64,000 nucleotides of DNA from Nitrospira sp. (lineage in GTDB: Bacteria; Nitrospirota; Nitrospiria; Nitrospirales; Nitrospiraceae). Of the stretch, positions 26,275 to 34,844 are shown in pieces; the stretch's first letter is position 1; the number at the start of each line of letters is the position of its first letter. The notes beneath the pieces are model-generated. The model was given only the letters and a program-made list of their open reading frames with translations, searched no databases and was not told the DNA's origin. The stretch lies in NCBI GenBank assembly GCA_022843785.1, contig JALHMZ010000004.1, forward strand, positions 124,001-188,000, in the 5' to 3' direction. The translations under genes and the position numbers were made by a program.

Positions 26275-27431
26275 TCTCGAATATCCCCACATCGGGCGGG
26301 ACGCGCGTGCCATCCGCAGTTCCGCCCGATGCAGCCGGTCACCGGTCCGACCAGGACGGGCAAGCACGGATGGCATCCGTGATGCCCACCCCCGCCACAA
26401 GGGTCGCGATTATCGGCGCGGGCCGCGGCGGGACCGCACTGCTGGATCTGCTCCACCAGCTTCGCACCATTGAGGTGGTCGGCATCGCCGACCGGAACCC
26501 AACCGCGCCGGGGCTTCAGCGGGCCCGCGAGCTTCACGTGCCGGTCTACGAACGCCTCGCCGATTTAATCGGCAACCATAGGGTCAATCTCGTGATGGAT
26601 CTTACCGGCGATCCGGGCATGGATCGGACACTTCGCGAGCACACGAGCGGAGAGACCGACATCCTCGGCGGGCCCGCGTCACGACTCCTGTGGGACCTCG
26701 TGCGGCATGAGTCCGCGTTGCAAGCCGAACTGCTCCATTCGGAGAAACTCGCCGGCATCGGCTCCTTCGCCGCCGGCATCGCCCATGATATGAACAATCC
26801 GCTTCAGCTCATTCTGGGGCTTGCCGAAAACCTGGTTGACGAGCGCGATCTCGAGACGGTGCATCTCCAAGCCAGTGACATCGTCGAAGCCGTGAAACGT
26901 ACGACCGCCATTTGCCGGGACCTCACCTCCTATTCTCGCCGCGCCTCTTCGCAGCAGGACAGTCTGATCGCCATCAACGGCAAACTCGACGAGGCTCTCA
27001 AGATCGCCCGTTACGCCGTGGCGCTTCAAGATATCGACATCCACAAATCCTACCAACCTGACATCACGGTGAAAGGCAATCCGGATGAACTCCTGCATGT
27101 CTTCGTCAATCTCATCACCAACGCCGTCCAGGCGATGGACCACGGTGGAACGTTGACTCTGGAAACCGCTGTGATACAGGGGGCAACCCGGGTTCGCGTC
27201 GTGGACACCGGCTGCGGCATCCCTGCGGACGTACTCGATCGCATCTTCGAACCGTTTTTTACGACGAAGCCACCGGGAAAAGGGACGGGCCTTGGGCTGT
27301 ACAACATCAAGAACGTGATCCACCACTTGCACGGCACAATTGAGGTCGAGAGCCGCGTCGGTCGTGGCTCGACCTTTACCATCATGTTTCCCCGCGAGAC
27401 GACCGCCGAGAGCAGGAGTAGTCCCTCATGA
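26271..27431 (+). CDS. Histidine kinase with N-terminal Rossmann (NAD(P)-binding-like) domain
   Basis: A 386-aa soluble kinase with no transmembrane segment. After a loose N-terminus it has VAIIGAGRGGTALLDLL (about 44-60) and VVGIADRNPTAPG, the dinucleotide-binding glycine motif and acidic second-strand end of homoserine-dehydrogenase/DapB-like Rossmann folds. HisKA carries H172 in GIAHDMNNPLQLIL, then HATPase with N box NLITNAVQAM, G1 VDTGCGIP and GKGTGLGL. The H box has Asp-Met in place of the usual Glu-Leu. Overlaps with both neighbours are four bases. I infer cytoplasmic redox or pyridine-nucleotide sensing; the ligand is not shown. Confidence 0.88.
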   Translation: MISNIPTSGGTRVPSAVPPDAAGHRSDQDGQARMASVMPTPATRVAIIGAGRGGTALLDLLHQLRTIEVVGIADRNPTAPGLQRARELHVPVYERLADLIGNHRVNLVMDLTGDPGMDRTLREHTSGETDILGGPASRLLWDLVRHESALQAELLHSEKLAGIGSFAAGIAHDMNNPLQLILGLAENLVDERDLETVHLQASDIVEAVKRTTAICRDLTSYSRRASSQQDSLIAINGKLDEALKIARYAVALQDIDIHKSYQPDITVKGNPDELLHVFVNLITNAVQAMDHGGTLTLETAVIQGATRVRVVDTGCGIPADVLDRIFEPFFTTKPPGKGTGLGLYNIKNVIHHLHGTIEVESRVGRGSTFTIMFPRETTAESRSSPS

Positions 27432-29911
27432 GCAGGATGCCGACTTCACCGCAGCCGGACAGAGGTTGGGGACTCAAAGCCAAACTGACCGCCTCGATGC
27501 TGTTGGTGGGAGTCGTTCCGCTCGTCGTCGGCTTGGGCATGGCATTTTGGCAGGGGTCGCGGGAAATCCGGGAAGTCAGCGGAGAAAGCTTCGAGGCCCT
27601 GGCCACGGAAGCGGCCCGCAAGCTCGATCTGCTCGTGGCCGAAGAAATCGCGCACACCGCGCGCATCGCCAACGATCCCACGATCATCCGCGAACTGGAG
27701 CGGCGGCGCGATGCGCCGCGCGACGGAAGTCCCAAGAGCCCGGTCGCCGCACTCACAGACCTGGAACGACGCTGGGCGGCAGGAGAACCGGCCGCCGTCA
27801 AGGCCATTATGGACAATCCCTTGAGTGCGCTGCTCGACGAACACTATGCCGGCATCCATAGCGCACCGGGGCAATTGCTTCCGCAAGTCGTCCGCGCATC
27901 GACGAAGATGCTGCTCCTGACCGATGTCCAGGGCCTGCTCGTGGCTGCGATGGGGGAGAAGCCGGAGTTCCGTCACGATCGGGCGCCCTGGTGGCAGGGC
28001 GCCTTCCACAAAACGGTGGGCAGACTCTATATCGAAGATGTCCGATTCAACCAGCAGGTGAATGCCTACGTCTTCACCATCTCCGTCCCCGTCATGGACA
28101 GCCTGCGATACGAAGTTGTAGGGGTGCTCCACCGCGTGATCGATGCCAAAGAGTTCTTTACTCCCTCCACCCACGTCATCCGATTCGGAAAGACCGGCCA
28201 CGTCATGCTGATCGATTCCAAAGGCATCGTCATCAGCTGCCCATTTCTACCTACGGGAGTATCGCTGTCTGATCGAAATCTCATCCCTCTGGTCACTCCG
28301 CAACAACCGGGCTGGGCGGAAGCACCCAGCGATGGCCACGGCGGACAGGCTGCTTCCGTCATCGGCTTTGCCCCTTTACCGGAAACCAGCCGCGCGACCA
28401 ACGGTTCGAGTGAGAACGGATCCTGGCACACGTTCGTGTGGCAATCGTCCGATGAACTGTTCGCTCCGGTCCAACATCTCTTTATCTGGGTCACAGTCTT
28501 TGGAACCATTGCCATCGCGTTGCTGGCCGGCCTGGGGTTCGCCGCAGCCAGCCGCATCGTGACTCCCGTTCAGCAGCTCCAACAGGCCGCCCAAGCGATT
28601 GCACGCGGCGAGCTCCGGACACCGATTCAGATCCGCACAGGGGATGAACTGGAAGATTTAGCCGACGAATTCAACCGCATGAACCAACAACTGAAAGCCG
28701 CCTTCGCAGGGCTGACTGACGAAGTCAAACTCAAGACCCGGGAGGTGCAGGTACTGCAACAATCTACGGACCACATCCTGGATGCCGTCCCCACGCCCAT
28801 CCTTTTGATCGACGCCGATGAAGTCGTGCGCTACATCAACCGGGCGACTCGCGAATCGTTCACAATCCAGGATGAGCCGCCGGCCCCGCTTTCCAGCATC
28901 CTTTCGCTCGATCCCGACGCCCACACTCGACTCCGGCAAGAATTCCACGCCGATCGAAACGGGTCAGACTCGCAAGCCGGCGCGAACCCCGTCGAGTCGC
29001 CGAGGGATCCGCTCGCTCCTGCCGCCAACGCTGGATCGCACGGCAACTGTTCGGATCTCCACATCGGAACACGCGTCTACCATTACCAATGGTTCCGGCT
29101 GCCGGCCAGGCCAGGACAACACGATAGTATCGGCCTGGTCTTGCGGGATACGACGGACGAGAGCCGGCTACAAGATCAGCTCGTCCAGGCCGAGAAGACT
29201 GACAGCCTGAGTCTGTTAACGGCCGGAATCGGCCATGAGCTCAACAATCCGTTATTCGGAATTGTCGGGTTAGGCGAAGCGATCCAGGAAGAGCCGAGCC
29301 TTGAACGGGTGAAGGTCTATGCCCGCGATATCGTGGCGCATGGCCGGCGCATGGCGACGATCATCCGAGACTTCACCGGCGTAGCAAGCCGGGAAGTCTC
29401 GAATCAGCGCCTGTCGGTTTCGCTCGAAGATGAGTTGGACCGGGCCCTGGCGGCGATAGAAATGGCGGGCATCACGGTCACCAAGTGCTACGCGGGAAAC
29501 GTGCAGGTACTGGCGCTGCCCGACCAGCTTCGGCAGGCGTTGATGAATGTGATCACCAACGCGGTCCAGGCTATGAGAGGCTCCGGCACGCTGACACTGT
29601 CCACCGCACAGTCGGATCACACCGGCACCGCAACAATCGCCGATTCGGGGCCCGGCATCTCCAAGCAACACTTGCCGAAAATCTTCGATCCGTTTTTTAC
29701 AACCAAGGGGCAGGGAGAAGGGTCTGGCCTCGGCTTGACGGTGGCGAGGCGTATCATCAGCAAATTCGGAGGCGACGTCCGCATCGAGAGTCTCGAAGGA
29801 CGCGGAACCACCTGTATCGTGACGTTGCCAAGCCTTGCCGCCACGGCAGAGGGGGGAACATGGACTCCATCCGAGTCTCGTTCAGAGCCGCAGCCATCGC
29901 CCTTGTCCTAG
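27428..29911 (+). CDS. Cache/HAMP/PAS membrane histidine kinase
   Basis: An 827-aa sensor kinase. TM1 lies at about 17-38, followed by a large periplasmic double-Cache-like region (about 40-350; segments such as VQGLLVAAMGEKPEF and VMLIDSKGIVISCPFLPTG), TM2 at about 352-375, HAMP at about 377-430 and a coiled linker. A PAS-like domain spans about 450-585. HisKA has H603 in GIGHELNNPLFGIVGL, and HATPase has NVITNAVQAM, ADSGPGIS and GSGLGLTVARRI. The kinase core closely resembles that of the preceding Rossmann kinase, so one may derive from the other. Its end overlaps the heme-protein gene by 52 bases. Confidence 0.92.
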   Translation: MSRMPTSPQPDRGWGLKAKLTASMLLVGVVPLVVGLGMAFWQGSREIREVSGESFEALATEAARKLDLLVAEEIAHTARIANDPTIIRELERRRDAPRDGSPKSPVAALTDLERRWAAGEPAAVKAIMDNPLSALLDEHYAGIHSAPGQLLPQVVRASTKMLLLTDVQGLLVAAMGEKPEFRHDRAPWWQGAFHKTVGRLYIEDVRFNQQVNAYVFTISVPVMDSLRYEVVGVLHRVIDAKEFFTPSTHVIRFGKTGHVMLIDSKGIVISCPFLPTGVSLSDRNLIPLVTPQQPGWAEAPSDGHGGQAASVIGFAPLPETSRATNGSSENGSWHTFVWQSSDELFAPVQHLFIWVTVFGTIAIALLAGLGFAAASRIVTPVQQLQQAAQAIARGELRTPIQIRTGDELEDLADEFNRMNQQLKAAFAGLTDEVKLKTREVQVLQQSTDHILDAVPTPILLIDADEVVRYINRATRESFTIQDEPPAPLSSILSLDPDAHTRLRQEFHADRNGSDSQAGANPVESPRDPLAPAANAGSHGNCSDLHIGTRVYHYQWFRLPARPGQHDSIGLVLRDTTDESRLQDQLVQAEKTDSLSLLTAGIGHELNNPLFGIVGLGEAIQEEPSLERVKVYARDIVAHGRRMATIIRDFTGVASREVSNQRLSVSLEDELDRALAAIEMAGITVTKCYAGNVQVLALPDQLRQALMNVITNAVQAMRGSGTLTLSTAQSDHTGTATIADSGPGISKQHLPKIFDPFFTTKGQGEGSGLGLTVARRIISKFGGDVRIESLEGRGTTCIVTLPSLAATAEGGTWTPSESRSEPQPSPLS

Positions 29912-30453
29912 TAACGTCCTGGGGAATCGCCTCGCTGCCGCTCGCGAAGACCGGCCCTGGAGCGGACGGCATTCCTGCGGAGAAAGTCGCCGATTACGTC
30001 CATGCCGTGCTGGAAGCCGATCGCACGATTTACACCACCTACATCGTCAATCGCATGCAGGAGAAAGGTATCGTACCGGCAGCCGAGCATTGGGAACAAG
30101 AGAGTGCCCTCCCGCTGCCGGCCCAATTCCTCCAACATTCAGGCCGGCTCGTCGCAGAAAGCGGAAATGGAATCCGCTACCGGCTCATCGGGCAGTGGCC
30201 GATCTATCAGCGTAATGCCCCGGCCACAGATTTTGAGCGCAAAGCGCTGGACACGCTCCGGCGTCAGCCTGAACGGCCTGTCACCGGCATCGTCGCCAGC
30301 GGCAAGAAGCACTACTTCCAGGCGATCTACTCGGACCGTGCCGTCTCATCCGCCTGCGTGACGTGCCACAACAGCCATCCCTTGAGTCCAAAGCAGGATT
30401 TCAAGTTGAACGAGGTGATCGGCGGGATCGCCATTACGATTCCGCTGGAGTGA
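29860..30453 (+). CDS. Periplasmic DUF3365 (Tll0287-like) c-heme protein
   Basis: A 197-aa exported protein from ATG 29860, preceded by AGAGGGGGG. The signal peptide covers about 1-30. The DUF3365/Tll0287-like fold binds one heme c through C166-V-T-C169-H170 in ACVTCHNSHP, and shows YVHAVLEADRTIYTTYIVNRMQ early. Such domains occur as sensor modules of redox-responsive kinases. Here it is a separate gene overlapping the Cache kinase, so I infer it feeds redox or gas information to that kinase. Overlap by 52 bases, rather than four, suggests strict translational coupling. Confidence 0.85.
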   Translation: MDSIRVSFRAAAIALVLVTSWGIASLPLAKTGPGADGIPAEKVADYVHAVLEADRTIYTTYIVNRMQEKGIVPAAEHWEQESALPLPAQFLQHSGRLVAESGNGIRYRLIGQWPIYQRNAPATDFERKALDTLRRQPERPVTGIVASGKKHYFQAIYSDRAVSSACVTCHNSHPLSPKQDFKLNEVIGGIAITIPLE

Positions 30454-30473
30454 GAGAACGCAGCTGAAAGCAA

Positions 30474-31568
30474 TCAAGAAGGAGATGGGGAACCGCCGGC
30501 AGGATTTGCAGTCTTGTGGTATTCATCGCGGTAGATTTGGACCGCCGTCATCAGGAGGCTGACCAGGACCGGTCCTACAAAAAGTCCCAGTATGCCATAC
30601 AACGACAGCCCTCCGAGCACACTCAACACCAGCAGCAGAACAGGAATCTCAACATCCTGACCGATCAGCCAGGGCCGAAGAAACTGATCGACCATGGACA
30701 CGACGCCGATGCCCCAGACCAACATGATGAGGGCCTTTCCAGCCGGACCGATCCAGAACAAGTAGAGCACGACCGGCCCCCAGACCAGCGCCGTCCCGCC
30801 GAACGGGATGGGCGCCAGGATGATGGTCAATGCCGTGAGCACCACAGGAAAGGGAACGTCGAGCGCGAGATAGGCCAATCCGGCCAACACACCCTGGACG
30901 ATTGCCGTCACCAACATCCCCTTGACCACCGCGCGAATCGTCTGATCCAGCCGGGTCACGATCTTCTGTTTATGCGACTCGTCCATCGGAATCAGCTCAT
31001 AAAATGCGGCAAACCATTTCGAGCCGTCCTTGAAGAGAAAGAACAGCACCAGCAGCATGATAAAGAAGTCCGTCACCAGGAGAACCGCGTTCTTGAGCAA
31101 ATCACCCATCTGGCCCACCAGAAACTGGCTGAGCCCTTTCGCACCGGCCAGCACCGACTGCTCCATTGAAAAGTTCTGTGTCTCAATCTCGACAGCGGCA
31201 GCCCGCAACCATTCCCCGATGAGGGGGACAGTCGCCAATTGGTCCGGTAGCCGGTGAAGTCCGCCCGCTGCGATCCATAATCGAATCGCTTGCTCCGCCG
31301 CCCCGGCCTCGTGCACCAACATCACCCCCATCACTACCAACGGCACGACGACCATACCCAACGCCCCGAGGGTCAGCACCGCTGCGGACAGTGCTTCATT
31401 TTCATTGAACAGCTTGGAGAGCCTGCGATGGAGGGGGAAGGCCCAATGGGCCAAGAGTCCGGCCAACAGAGCTGAAAACACAAACGGCTGGAGCATGAGC
31501 CCCATCTGGTAGAGCAGCAGCGCTAGAAGTGCAAAAAACGCGATGGAGAACAGTTGCTGTTGAGTCAT
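30474..31568 (-). CDS. AI-2E family transporter (PerM-like)
   Basis: A 364-aa polytopic membrane protein of the AI-2E/PerM family, with about eight hydrophobic helices. Family features: LLYQMGLMLQPFVFSALLAGLLAHW at the N-terminus, and the C-terminal half with ILAPIPFGGTALVWGPVVLYL and LGGLSLYGILGLFVGPVLVSLL. Members export autoinducer-2 or act as ion antiporters, so the substrate cannot be assigned. It is convergent with the signalling operon, whose stop lies 20 bases away. Confidence 0.9.
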   Translation of the reverse strand: MTQQQLFSIAFFALLALLLYQMGLMLQPFVFSALLAGLLAHWAFPLHRRLSKLFNENEALSAAVLTLGALGMVVVPLVVMGVMLVHEAGAAEQAIRLWIAAGGLHRLPDQLATVPLIGEWLRAAAVEIETQNFSMEQSVLAGAKGLSQFLVGQMGDLLKNAVLLVTDFFIMLLVLFFLFKDGSKWFAAFYELIPMDESHKQKIVTRLDQTIRAVVKGMLVTAIVQGVLAGLAYLALDVPFPVVLTALTIILAPIPFGGTALVWGPVVLYLFWIGPAGKALIMLVWGIGVVSMVDQFLRPWLIGQDVEIPVLLLVLSVLGGLSLYGILGLFVGPVLVSLLMTAVQIYRDEYHKTANPAGGSPSPS

Positions 31569-31584
31569 GGGGTCGTGAGGACAC

Positions 31585-31731
31585 GTATTTTGTGAAGCGT
31601 ATCGCGTATCTCGTAAGAGATGGGAAGCTCTCCCTTTCTGTCGTGCGCTTCACGAGATACGCTTCACGAACGACAGGGGAAAGAACGGCGGATCGGCGAT
31701 TGCCGCAGAAGAATCCTAAATAATGAGGGCT
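31585..31731. repeat. Composite palindromic repeat with AATAATG tail, copy 1
   Basis: The palindrome uses words GTGAAGCGTAT and CGTATCTCGT, mirrored as CGCTTCACGAGATACGCTTC (31656-31675). It is followed by a conserved tail GCGGATCGGCGATTGC, AGAAG and AATAATGAGGGCT (to 31731). The tail overlaps the bactofilin stop codon. The same palindrome plus tail occurs at 38205-38358. Confidence 0.7.
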
Positions 31732-32173
31732 AGAGGTCGGGCTCTTTTCCGATCAAGGCCACAGATTTTCCGCGATGCTGATTCATGTCCCGGACGTTGC
31801 CTGGCAATCGGGGTGCCTCTTCCGGCCAGGCTGTCGCGCCCATGTCGCTGACCCCCTGAAACTTGGCCCCCTCCTCCATCACCATGACCGGACAATGTAC
31901 TTCGCCGATCAACGTCGCCGTTTTTAACAGCTGCACCCGTTCCGTGGCCGTCACCGTGGCCTTGATACGGCCACTGCTGATGAGCGATCCGGCTGAAATC
32001 GATCCCTTGACGATTCCATCTTCACCGACGATGACTTCACCTTTGGTCTGCACATCGCCTTCCAGCCTGCCATCGATCCGCACTGTGCCCTCGACCTTGA
32101 TCTCACCCTTCAGCTCAACCCCTTTGGCGAGCAGCGTAATATTACCGTCGTCCATATATCCTGCTTTTTTCAT
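31730..32173 (-). CDS. Bactofilin (polymer-forming cytoskeletal protein)
   Basis: A 147-aa bactofilin, which self-assembles into nucleotide-free beta-helical filaments. The right-handed helix repeats are evident: KGVELKGEIKVEGTVRIDGRLEGDV, VIVGEDGIVKGSI, LISSGRIKATVTATERVQL and TLIGEVHCPVMVMEEGAKF (shown by partial segments), flanked by short disordered ends. ATG 32173 is preceded by GAGGAG. It is 117 bases downstream of a class A PBP gene on the same strand, consistent with a role in localised cell-wall synthesis. Confidence 0.92.
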   Translation of the reverse strand: MKKAGYMDDGNITLLAKGVELKGEIKVEGTVRIDGRLEGDVQTKGEVIVGEDGIVKGSISAGSLISSGRIKATVTATERVQLLKTATLIGEVHCPVMVMEEGAKFQGVSDMGATAWPEEAPRLPGNVRDMNQHRGKSVALIGKEPDL

Positions 32174-32289
32174 AGGAACTCCTCGTTGAAACCGGCCAGG
32201 GTCAGAATACCGCAAGACGCGGAGGACTACTAGTAGTTGTTGAGAATCGACGGAGGCCGGTCAAGCCGTCTGCGGCTTCATCCCTCGGA

Positions 32290-34599
32290 TCAGGAGAATC
32301 CGAACGTCTGCTTGAGCCGTTCCCACATTCCTCCTCCATGGACTTCGCAATAGACGGTCGGCTCTGTGCCGGCAATGAAGACCTCGAGTATTTTCTCCGG
32401 ACATTGAGACGTAGCCAGCTGGCCTGTTTTGGGGTCGATCCGGCGCTCGACCAGTCCATCAGGCATTTCAAAGTCCGGCTGGTCTGGCCGAATAAGCCGG
32501 ACTGCCAACTCACTCCAAATCGGAAGCGCCGCTTGCGCGCCAGTCAGTTTGATCGGCCGCTCATTGTCGAATCCCACCCAAACCCCGATTACAAGATCCG
32601 TCGTATAACCGACAAACCACGCGTCTCGATATCCGTCTGTTGTGCCGGTTTTTCCTGCGACCGGACCTTGCACACCGAGCACTCTGGCCTTGGCGCCGGT
32701 TCCCTGATCGACCACCCCTTTCAACAGCGACGTCACGAGATAGGCGCCTTGCGGGGAGACAGCCTGGCGCCGATCGATGATCGGGCTCCAGACCGTCTCA
32801 CCGGTCTCGCGCGCCATATTTGAGATCGCGATCGGACGCACCGCAATACCGCCATTGGCCAGTCCCCCGTAGGCTGATGTAATGTCGAGCAACGAAACAG
32901 CGGAACTGCCCAATACAACGGAGAGATTACTAGGCAGCGGCGTGGTGATCCCGAATGCCCGCAGCATGTCGAGGAAAGGCCCGATGCCGGTCCGGTGCGC
33001 CACTCGCACGGCGGGAACATTCAACGATTGTTCAAGAGCAGTTCGCACCGTGACTTGGCCGCGATATTGTCGATCGTAATTCTGCGGGGACCAGGGGCCT
33101 GTTCCGGACTCCAAAGTAACCGGCTCGTCTTCCAGCAAGGTGGCGGGAGTCAGCCCGGCCTCCCCCTGATCCCGCGCCGCCTCAAATGCAGCCAGATACA
33201 CAAACGGCTTGAAAAGCGACCCGGCCGACCGCCGTGCCTGTGCCGCACGGTTGAATTGGCTCACACGATAGTCCCGCCCACCGACCATCGCAAGGATGTG
33301 TCCGGTCTTTGCCTCCAGTACAACAACCGCGCCCTGAAGCAGCGATTCGCTCTCCTTAAGCAGCGGATAGGCTGTTTCCAGGCTGCCCAATCCTCGCTGC
33401 AGCGCCTGTGCGGCACGTTGCTGAATCCACGGATCGAGCGTCGAAAAGATCCTGGCTCCCTCCGGAATGCCCATGCCAGTCCCTTCCTCGACTTCCCGCA
33501 GCAGATAGTCGACGAAATGCGGCGCATCGCTCAGCGCATCCTGGGCCAGCACCACCCGAACCGGACGATTGACTGCCTTTGTCCACGCTTGTTCCGTCAC
33601 CAGCCCCTGGTCCCGGAGGCGACGGAGCACGATGTTCCTGCGCTCTGTCGCATGCTCGAGATGTTTCACCGGCGAATAGGTGTTGGGGCCCTTGATCAAT
33701 CCGACGATGAGCGCCACCTCATCAACCGACAATTCGTCGAGGCCTTTACCGAAGTAACGATGGGCCGCCTCTCCGACGCCATAGATCGACACGGACCCGG
33801 CCTGGCCCAGATAGATTTCGTTCAGGTAACTTTCGAGAATGTCTTCTTTTCGATACTTGAACTCCAGCACCACGGCTGCCATAAACTCTTGGAGCTTGCG
33901 CCGCATGGTCCGCTGCGGGGAATAGTAGAGATTTTTCGCCAGCTGTTGAGTCAACGTGCTCCCCCCCTGCACGACGGCACCTCGGGTCATGTTGGTCCAC
34001 AGCGCCCGGCCGACGGCGATCGGATCGATCCCAAAATGGGAAAAGAAGCGGCGGTCTTCGACGGCCAGCAGCGTCTGAACCAGCAGCGGCGGGATGCGGC
34101 TCAGCGGAATCCACTCCCTGACCTGTTTGGACCCGGCGCGCATGCCGCTGATGACCGCCGGTTCGAGTCCAACGAACGAGGCCGGTTGTTCGTCCGGCAG
34201 CGAGAGCACCTCGCTCACCTCGCCGTTCGCCAGTCGTAACCGAATCGCTCTGGCCGGAAGCTGGGCCTCTTCCTGAGCGTGTAATACAAGATCGATCACA
34301 TCGTCCGTAAGAAGATATTCACCGGCAACCTTCGGCGCGGTACGGACTCGGCGGTATTCCAGCCGATGCAACCGATCCAGCAACCCGGACCGCTCCACCG
34401 ACAGCCCAGGTTCGAGCAAAAACGGCGCGCCATAGATCAACAGGGGGGGATGCTCATCGCTCTTCGGCAAGGTCAGCGTCATCGAGAGGATGAAGCCGTA
34501 TACGGCAAGCCCCGTCGCCCCCACTCCAAGAATGCCGAGGGATGTGTAGAGACCGCGACGGATCCACATCGACAGGCCGGATGAACCGTAAAGAGACAT
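32290..34599 (-). CDS. mrcB: Class A penicillin-binding protein (PBP1B-like)
   Basis: A 769-aa bifunctional peptidoglycan synthase. It has one N-terminal TM helix (about 14-40), a UB2H-like region (LDRLHRLEYRRV and GEYLLTDDVIDLVLH, about 70-110), and a glycosyltransferase with catalytic Glu in AVEDRRFFSHFGIDP and GGSTLTQQLAKNL. The transpeptidase has SLFKPFVYLAAFE (S-x-x-K), SLNVPAVRVA (SxN) and AGKTGTTDGYRDAWFVGYT (KTG). UB2H presence favours PBP1B over PBP1A. The bactofilin gene follows downstream. Confidence 0.94.
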   Translation of the reverse strand: MSLYGSSGLSMWIRRGLYTSLGILGVGATGLAVYGFILSMTLTLPKSDEHPPLLIYGAPFLLEPGLSVERSGLLDRLHRLEYRRVRTAPKVAGEYLLTDDVIDLVLHAQEEAQLPARAIRLRLANGEVSEVLSLPDEQPASFVGLEPAVISGMRAGSKQVREWIPLSRIPPLLVQTLLAVEDRRFFSHFGIDPIAVGRALWTNMTRGAVVQGGSTLTQQLAKNLYYSPQRTMRRKLQEFMAAVVLEFKYRKEDILESYLNEIYLGQAGSVSIYGVGEAAHRYFGKGLDELSVDEVALIVGLIKGPNTYSPVKHLEHATERRNIVLRRLRDQGLVTEQAWTKAVNRPVRVVLAQDALSDAPHFVDYLLREVEEGTGMGIPEGARIFSTLDPWIQQRAAQALQRGLGSLETAYPLLKESESLLQGAVVVLEAKTGHILAMVGGRDYRVSQFNRAAQARRSAGSLFKPFVYLAAFEAARDQGEAGLTPATLLEDEPVTLESGTGPWSPQNYDRQYRGQVTVRTALEQSLNVPAVRVAHRTGIGPFLDMLRAFGITTPLPSNLSVVLGSSAVSLLDITSAYGGLANGGIAVRPIAISNMARETGETVWSPIIDRRQAVSPQGAYLVTSLLKGVVDQGTGAKARVLGVQGPVAGKTGTTDGYRDAWFVGYTTDLVIGVWVGFDNERPIKLTGAQAALPIWSELAVRLIRPDQPDFEMPDGLVERRIDPKTGQLATSQCPEKILEVFIAGTEPTVYCEVHGGGMWERLKQTFGFS

Positions 34600-34844
34600 C
34601 GGTTGAGCTTACCCCTTGCCGCCTCGGAAAGGAACAGTTCTGATACAAGCGGATCCGATTTGCGAGGAAAGGAAATGCGGCTTCGCCACGAATGGTCATG
34701 AAGAATGCGGACTGGCGCCGACGACTCCGTCCCTGCTACACTTCCAGTGAAAGACGCGTTGATTCGATCACGACGGCCCCTCCGATATTCTGATCGTCCC
34801 ATCGCCACCTAACCCGGATTGCCATTCCAATATCGAGAATACCT

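Noticed and set aside
29485..29859. Upstream in-frame extension of the DUF3365 gene
   Set aside because: It overlaps the kinase in another frame; ATG 29860 has a strong ribosome site and begins a proper signal peptide.
32995..34239. A 414-codon plus-strand frame antisense to the class A PBP gene
   Set aside because: Long only because of high GC; the PBP on the other strand shows all catalytic motifs.
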